Assembly (NCBI GenBank): GCA_019421925.1
Contig: JAHZEH010000023.1
Span: forward strand, 1-6,463
DNA length: 6,463 bases
Direction of reading: 5' to 3'
Source of the DNA: Clostridia bacterium
GTDB lineage: Bacteria; Bacillota; Clostridia; Christensenellales; CALWSW01
Positions within the stretch are counted from its first letter, which is position 1. Each line of letters opens with the position of its first letter. Positions 1-3,632 of the stretch are shown one piece after another. The position numbers were made by a program, and so were the translations under genes. The notes under the pieces are model-generated. The model had not been told where the DNA came from. It did no database searches and saw only the letters and a list, made by a program, of their open reading frames with translations.

Positions 1-939
1 GGAATCGTAGAGGAAGTCGGTAAAGAGGTCACCAAGGTGAAAAAAGGCGACCGTGTGATTGTGCCATTCCCGGTAGCATGCGGACACTGCTACTACTGTG
101 ATCATGGGCAATACAGTCAATGCGACAACTCCAATCCAAACGGAGAAGCGGGCGGGCTGTTCGGTTATTCCGATGCATACGGCGGATATGCCGGCGGGCA
201 GGCGGAATATATGCGGGTACCATATGCGAACGTCGGCCCTGTTGTCGTACCGGAGGAACTGACCGACGAGCAGGTTTTGTTCCTGACCGATATTCTTCCC
301 ACCTCCCGTTGGGGCGTGGAGATCAGCGGTGTAAAATCCGGTGATACGGTGGTCGTACTCGGGTGCGGGCCGGTAGGACTGTTAACGATCAAATGGTGCA
401 TCTTTTTGGGGGCCAAGCGGGTAATCGCCGTAGACAGTGTGAACTATCGTCTGAAGCATGCGGCAAGTTACGGTGCGGAAATCATGAACTTCGAAGACTA
501 CAATAATACCGGGCTTGAGATCAAGGAACTGACCCACGGCGGCGCGGATGTGGTGATTGACTGCGTGGGAATGGACGGAAAAATGTCTGTATTGGAGAAA
601 GTGGAAGCGGCGATGAAATTGCAGGCAGGGTCAAAATCTGCAATTGAGATCGCATCGGAGGCGGTGCGAAAATGCGGAACAGTGTCGATGGTTGGCGTAT
701 ACGGAGGACGGTACAACACATTTCCCCTGGGAAACTTCTGGACGCGCAACGTCACGCTGAAAATGGGTCAGTGTCCGGCTCAAAATTATGTGCAACCGAT
801 ACTGGAACTCATCAAAGAAAGAAAATTCGATGCCACCGATATTATTACCCATACGCTGAAACTTAAAGACGGCGTTCACGGCTATTCAATTTTTGACAAT
901 AAAGAGGATGGCTGTATCAAAGTTGTTTTAAAACCATAA
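1..939 (+). CDS. Zinc-dependent alcohol dehydrogenase, formaldehyde-dehydrogenase-like (5' partial)
   Basis: The reading frame is open from base 1 and ends at TAA 937-939, giving 312 residues. Family members are about 380-390 residues, so roughly 70 N-terminal residues, including the catalytic-zinc Cys and GHE motif, lie before the window. Seen here: a structural-zinc cluster C-X2-C-X2-C-X7-C (residues 27, 30, 33, 41 of the visible part), a GGYAGGQAEY segment, a Rossmann motif GCGPVG (about 121-126), and an Asp at the end of the second strand (AVD, about 145), which favours NAD(H) over NADP(H). The C-terminus IFDNKEDGCIKVVLKP is typical of the formaldehyde-dehydrogenase-like branch of medium-chain dehydrogenases. 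The expected role is cytoplasmic NAD-linked oxidation of an alcohol or aldehyde adduct; the true substrate cannot be read from sequence. The GTG at 37 is internal, not a start. It lies 16 bases upstream of the YyaL-like gene, probably in one operon. Confidence 0.95.
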   Translation, partial: GIVEEVGKEVTKVKKGDRVIVPFPVACGHCYYCDHGQYSQCDNSNPNGEAGGLFGYSDAYGGYAGGQAEYMRVPYANVGPVVVPEELTDEQVLFLTDILPTSRWGVEISGVKSGDTVVVLGCGPVGLLTIKWCIFLGAKRVIAVDSVNYRLKHAASYGAEIMNFEDYNNTGLEIKELTHGGADVVIDCVGMDGKMSVLEKVEAAMKLQAGSKSAIEIASEAVRKCGTVSMVGVYGGRYNTFPLGNFWTRNVTLKMGQCPAQNYVQPILELIKERKFDATDIITHTLKLKDGVHGYSIFDNKEDGCIKVVLKP

Positions 940-943
940 ACAG

Positions 944-950
944 AAGAGGA
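944..950 (+). promoter_or_regulatory. Ribosome binding site of the YyaL-like gene
   Basis: AAGAGGA lies five bases before ATG 956 and directly after the dehydrogenase stop. It fixes the start of the second gene and supports translation from a shared transcript. Confidence 0.75.
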
Positions 951-955
951 AATAT

Positions 956-2962
956 ATGGCAAACAGATTACAAAACGAAAAATCTCCGTATTTGCTCCAG
1001 CACAAGGACAATCCCGTGGACTGGTATCCGTGGAGTGCAGAGGCGTTTGAAGCCGCAGGGCATGAAGACAAGCCTGTCTTCCTCAGTATCGGCTACTCCA
1101 CTTGCCACTGGTGTCATGTGATGGCGCACGAATCCTTTGAAGATACTGAGATTGCAGAAATCCTGAAAGATTTTATCTGTATCAAGGTGGACCGTGAAGA
1201 ACGCCCCGATATAGACGCCGTATATATGGACGTCTGTCAGGCGCTCACCGGCTCCGGTGGATGGCCGCTAACAATTCTGATGACACCGGAGCAGAAGCCG
1301 TTTTTCGCAGGAACCTATTTCCCGAAGAAAGGTCGGCGCGGACAGCCGGGATTGACCGAGCTATTAAAGCAGGCGAAATCTCTTTGGGACCACGACCGCG
1401 AAAGGCTCATAGACGCCGGAAATCAGATCACAGAGGTACTCTTAAAGAACAAAAAGTACGATTCTATTGATCCTGAGAAATCAATGCTAACCGAGGCATA
1501 TGAGTTTCTCCGGAAAAACTTTGATCCCGACTTTGGCGGGTTCGGAGATGCTCCGAAGTTTCCGACGCCCCACAATCTTTTGTTTTTACTCCGATATTAT
1601 AGGTGTGAGAAAAAATCGAACACCCTGCGAATGGTGGAGAAAACCCTTGACGCCATGGCAAAAGGGGGGATTTTCGATCATATCGGCGGTGGTTTTTCCC
1701 GCTATTCGACCGATGAAAAATGGCTGATTCCGCACTTTGAGAAGATGCTCTACGACAACGCGCTTTTGATCCCTGCCTATCTGGAGGCATATCAGATCAC
1801 AAAGAAGGAATGCTATGCGGAAGTTGCACGGCGAACGGGAGACTACATCCTGCGTGAATTGACGGATCCGGAGGGCGGCTTTTACTGCGGACAGGACGCC
1901 GACAGCGACGGTGAGGAGGGAAAATATTATACCTTTGCGCCGAATGAAATCGAAAGTGTTTTGGGACAAGAAAAGGGCGCGGAATTCTGCCGCCTGTACG
2001 GAATCACTGATAGAGGCAACTTTGAAGAAAAAAGCATTCCGAACAGGATTGGGCAGAAAGCGGAAGGCTGGCGGATGGGCTCCCCGGAGTTTGAAATGCT
2101 CTATGAATACCGAAAACAGAGGGTTGCGCTTCACAAGGACGATAAGATTCTGCTTTCATGGAACGCATGGACGATCATCGCGCTTGCCCGAGCGGGTTCA
2201 ATCCTTCACGACGATCGCTATTCGTCGGCAGCGTCGGCAGCGCAGCGTTTTATTGAAGAAAGTATGACCGACGAACACAACCGGCTGTTCCACAGATTTC
2301 GGGACGGCGAGGCCGCACACGCAGGACAGCTGGACGATTACGCGGTTTATGCGCTGGCACTTTTAGAACTATATCGCACAACCTTAGACGCAAATTATCT
2401 AAAACAGGCGATACTTCGCGCAGGGCAAATGACCGACCTGTTTGAAGACGAAGCAAACGGTGGGTATTTTCTTGGCGCCCGTGACGCAGAAAGACTCATC
2501 GCACGCCCGAAGGAGCTGTACGATGGCGCAATCCCTTCGGGGAATTCTGTCGCTGCCGTGGTTCTAGGGCGCATTGCCTCCTTGACGGGAGATATGCTGT
2601 GGCAGGAACGATCAGACAGGCAACTTCGCTTTATTTCCGGTCAGATCCGCGATTATCCCGCCGGATACTCGTTTTCCATGCTTGCAGTTGCGGATTCTCT
2701 GTACCCGCATCGGGAACTGGTCTGTGCGGGGGAAAAACCACCTGAGGAATTAACGGAATACCTTCGAAAGAACCCGGCGGACGATATCAGCGTAATCTTC
2801 AAATCGGAAGAAAACGAATCACTTCTTGCCGAAATCGCCCCCTTTACCCTGAATTATCCTCTGCCGGCGCAAGCCGTACTTTATTATCTTTGTGAAAACG
2901 GCACCTGCCGTGCACCAGTCGATGATTTTAAAAAGCTACCTTTGGGTGTAAATGCCACTTGA
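956..2962 (+). CDS. yyaL: Thioredoxin domain-containing protein, YyaL/SSP411 (DUF255) family
   Basis: A complete 668-residue protein, close to the usual 680-700 of the family. It begins with the family signature (KSPYLLQH, NPVDWYPW) and a thioredoxin-like domain over about residues 1-165, with the redox-type CHWC at 50-53 and GSGGWPLT near 100. From about 190 onward it has the alpha/alpha-barrel part, related to N-acylglucosamine 2-epimerase/six-hairpin folds, with GGFGDAPKFP, HIGGGFSRYS, PHFEKMLYDNA, CGQDADSDGEEG, LSWNAW and GQLDDYA. The C-terminus carries the familiar CENGTCRAP pair of cysteines. There is no signal peptide, so it is probably cytoplasmic. The molecular function of the family is not established; a redox or sugar-related role is only inferred. 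ATG 956 follows GAGGA at 946-950 with a 5-base gap. The stop codon sits inside the terminator hairpin that follows. The symbol is by family resemblance to Bacillus YyaL, not proven orthology. Confidence 0.95.
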   Translation: MANRLQNEKSPYLLQHKDNPVDWYPWSAEAFEAAGHEDKPVFLSIGYSTCHWCHVMAHESFEDTEIAEILKDFICIKVDREERPDIDAVYMDVCQALTGSGGWPLTILMTPEQKPFFAGTYFPKKGRRGQPGLTELLKQAKSLWDHDRERLIDAGNQITEVLLKNKKYDSIDPEKSMLTEAYEFLRKNFDPDFGGFGDAPKFPTPHNLLFLLRYYRCEKKSNTLRMVEKTLDAMAKGGIFDHIGGGFSRYSTDEKWLIPHFEKMLYDNALLIPAYLEAYQITKKECYAEVARRTGDYILRELTDPEGGFYCGQDADSDGEEGKYYTFAPNEIESVLGQEKGAEFCRLYGITDRGNFEEKSIPNRIGQKAEGWRMGSPEFEMLYEYRKQRVALHKDDKILLSWNAWTIIALARAGSILHDDRYSSAASAAQRFIEESMTDEHNRLFHRFRDGEAAHAGQLDDYAVYALALLELYRTTLDANYLKQAILRAGQMTDLFEDEANGGYFLGARDAERLIARPKELYDGAIPSGNSVAAVVLGRIASLTGDMLWQERSDRQLRFISGQIRDYPAGYSFSMLAVADSLYPHRELVCAGEKPPEELTEYLRKNPADDISVIFKSEENESLLAEIAPFTLNYPLPAQAVLYYLCENGTCRAPVDDFKKLPLGVNAT

Positions 2963-2996
2963 GACCGTCCCAAATTACCCGGGCGGTCTCAAGTGG
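2955..2996 (+). terminator. Hairpin at the end of the dehydrogenase-YyaL operon, overlapping the stop codon
   Basis: A perfect 13-bp inverted repeat: CCACTTGAGACCG at 2955-2967 pairs with CGGTCTCAAGTGG at 2984-2996. With one bulged T, CCC 2969-2971 can also pair with GGG 2981-2983, lengthening the stem to 16 bp. The TGA stop (2960-2962) lies inside the left arm. The following run is short (GGTTTACTG), so termination may be less efficient than at a classical U-tract terminator. The hairpin may also protect the 3' end of the mRNA. Confidence 0.7.
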
Positions 2997-3047
2997 TTTA
3001 CTGATTCCAGGTATATTTGCAAGATAATCAAAGAAAAACGGAGAAAA

Positions 3048-3082
3048 AAGAACAGGGTCGTCAATACGACGACCCTGTTCTT
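3048..3082 (-). terminator. Rho-independent terminator of tRNA-Leu
   Basis: A perfect 15-bp inverted repeat (arms 3048-3062 and 3068-3082) closes a 5-base loop. Read on the minus strand it is followed by T-rich sequence (TTTT then CTCCGTTTTTC), the classic intrinsic terminator form. Its first base is the final A of the tRNA CCA end, so there is no spacer between the mature tRNA and the hairpin. On the plus strand no T run follows the right arm, so it acts for the tRNA direction. Confidence 0.92.
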
Positions 3083-3167
3083 GGTGCCGGAGGCGGGACT
3101 TGAACCCGCACGGTATCGCTACCAATGGATTTTGAGTCCACCACGTCTGCCATTCCATCACTCCGGC
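3082..3167 (-). tRNA. tRNA-Leu (anticodon CAA)
   Basis: An 86-base type II tRNA gene on the minus strand. The acceptor arms GCCGGAG (3161-3167) and CTCCGGC (3086-3092) pair perfectly. They are followed by discriminator A and an encoded CCA (3082-3084). The anticodon loop CTCAAAA puts CAA at 3132-3134 (plus strand TTG), reading the leucine codon UUG. The long variable arm (TGGTAGCGATACC region) and the T arm GCGGGTTCAAGTCCCGC are both present, as expected for tRNA-Leu. The anticodon stem is five pairs including one G-T wobble. Nothing suggests degeneration. It is transcribed toward the upstream operon from its own promoter and ends in an adjoining strong terminator. Confidence 0.97.
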
Positions 3168-3194
3168 GTGGGATCAAATGATGCAACAAAAAGA

Positions 3195-3223
3195 ATTTTA
3201 CCATAGAGAGGTGGAAAAAGCAA
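3195..3223 (-). promoter_or_regulatory. Promoter of tRNA-Leu
   Basis: On the minus strand, TTGCTT (3218-3223) and TAAAAT (3195-3200) are separated by exactly 17 bases. The -10 matches the sigma-70/SigA consensus at five of six positions; the -35 keeps the leading TTG. The tRNA begins 28 bases after the -10, leaving a leader of about 20 bases for RNase P processing. Confidence 0.7.
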
Positions 3224-3284
3224 TCATTTTCCGGACAGGGAAAATAGTCACAAAATTCAATAAAAAATATTGGTAAGAATAAAA

Positions 3285-3296
3285 TTATGATCATAA
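3285..3296. repeat. 12-bp perfect palindrome upstream of the adhesin promoter
   Basis: TTATGATCATAA reads the same on both strands. It lies about 28 bases before the adhesin -35 box and about 60 bases before the tRNA -35 on the other side. An outer ATAAAA (3279-3284) and TTTTAT (3301-3306) flank it asymmetrically. It could be an operator for a dimeric regulator, but such A+T-rich palindromes also occur by chance. Confidence 0.3.
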
Positions 3297-3323
3297 AAAG
3301 TTTTATTAAAAAACATAAAATAG

Positions 3324-3352
3324 CCGACAGAGTCTTCCAAATATTGTATAAT
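3324..3352 (+). promoter_or_regulatory. Promoter of the adhesin locus
   Basis: CCGACA (3324-3329), a 17-base spacer and a perfect TATAAT (3347-3352) form a good SigA-type promoter. Transcription would begin near 3359, about 38 bases before the ATG at 3397. A second TATAAT at 3354-3359 has no matching -35 at normal spacing. The promoter sits in A+T-rich DNA between the divergent tRNA and adhesin genes. Its good condition suggests the locus was inactivated recently or is still transcribed. Confidence 0.75.
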
Positions 3353-3381
3353 TTATAATGTGACTCTACAAAGATTTGAGT

Positions 3382-3388
3382 AGGATGG
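3382..3388 (+). promoter_or_regulatory. Ribosome binding site of the adhesin signal-peptide start
   Basis: AGGATGG lies eight bases before ATG 3397, which begins the lysine-rich signal peptide. An in-frame ATG at 3385 overlaps this site and would add four residues (MVFV), but it has only weak purine support upstream. I therefore prefer 3397. Confidence 0.6.
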
Positions 3389-3396
3389 TATTTGTG

Positions 3397-3504
3397 ATGA
3401 AGAAGTCTATCGTGAAAGTAATGGGAGCAATTATGCTGGTCACCTTGGTGCTTACGGAATTCATTCCTATGATGGGTCTGGCAATAGGGGGGGACAGGAT
3501 GTGA
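3397..3504 (+). CDS. Signal-peptide fragment of the adhesin (35 codons)
   Basis: The short frame has a typical Gram-positive signal peptide: a basic start (MKKSIVK), a hydrophobic core (VMGAIMLVTLVLT) and a likely signal peptidase site after MMGLA. It has a plausible ribosome binding site and promoter. It then runs into G7 and stops at TGA 3502 after GGDRM. As it stands it would release only a short secreted peptide. It is best read as the 5' piece of the adhesin, not as an independent gene, because the next frame continues directly with mature-protein sequence. Confidence 0.6.
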   Translation: MKKSIVKVMGAIMLVTLVLTEFIPMMGLAIGGDRM

Positions 3505-3632
3505 CCAGCCCCATCACCGTGAAATACTTGGACCCGGATGACAATGGTGAGAAACAGACATTGCTCGGTACCATCTTCGTTCAAAAGGACGGTTTTGCAT
3601 AATTCCAGTTTGCTGCGGGTATCAATGATACT

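Noticed and set aside
1586..2134. A 182-codon open frame on the minus strand
   Set aside because: It is wholly inside the well-supported YyaL-like gene and has no independent support.
3082..3167. tRNA-Leu as attachment site of an integrated element
   Set aside because: No integrase gene and no second copy of the tRNA 3' end is visible. The adhesin also lies on the 5' side of the tRNA, opposite to the usual insertion side.
2952..3206. Short open frame across the terminators and tRNA on the plus strand
   Set aside because: It runs through two hairpins and antisense to a tRNA, without a ribosome binding site.
3502..3504. TGA as a recoded (selenocysteine) codon in the signal-peptide frame
   Set aside because: The same frame meets another TGA at 3520-3522 and gives no sensible protein, while the -1 frame reads clearly as adhesin.
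3487..3504. Programmed -1 ribosomal frameshift making the full adhesin
   Set aside because: In the signal-peptide frame the tract is A GGG GGG G, which is not an ideal X-XXY-YYZ heptamer, and the product would still end at TAA 3600.
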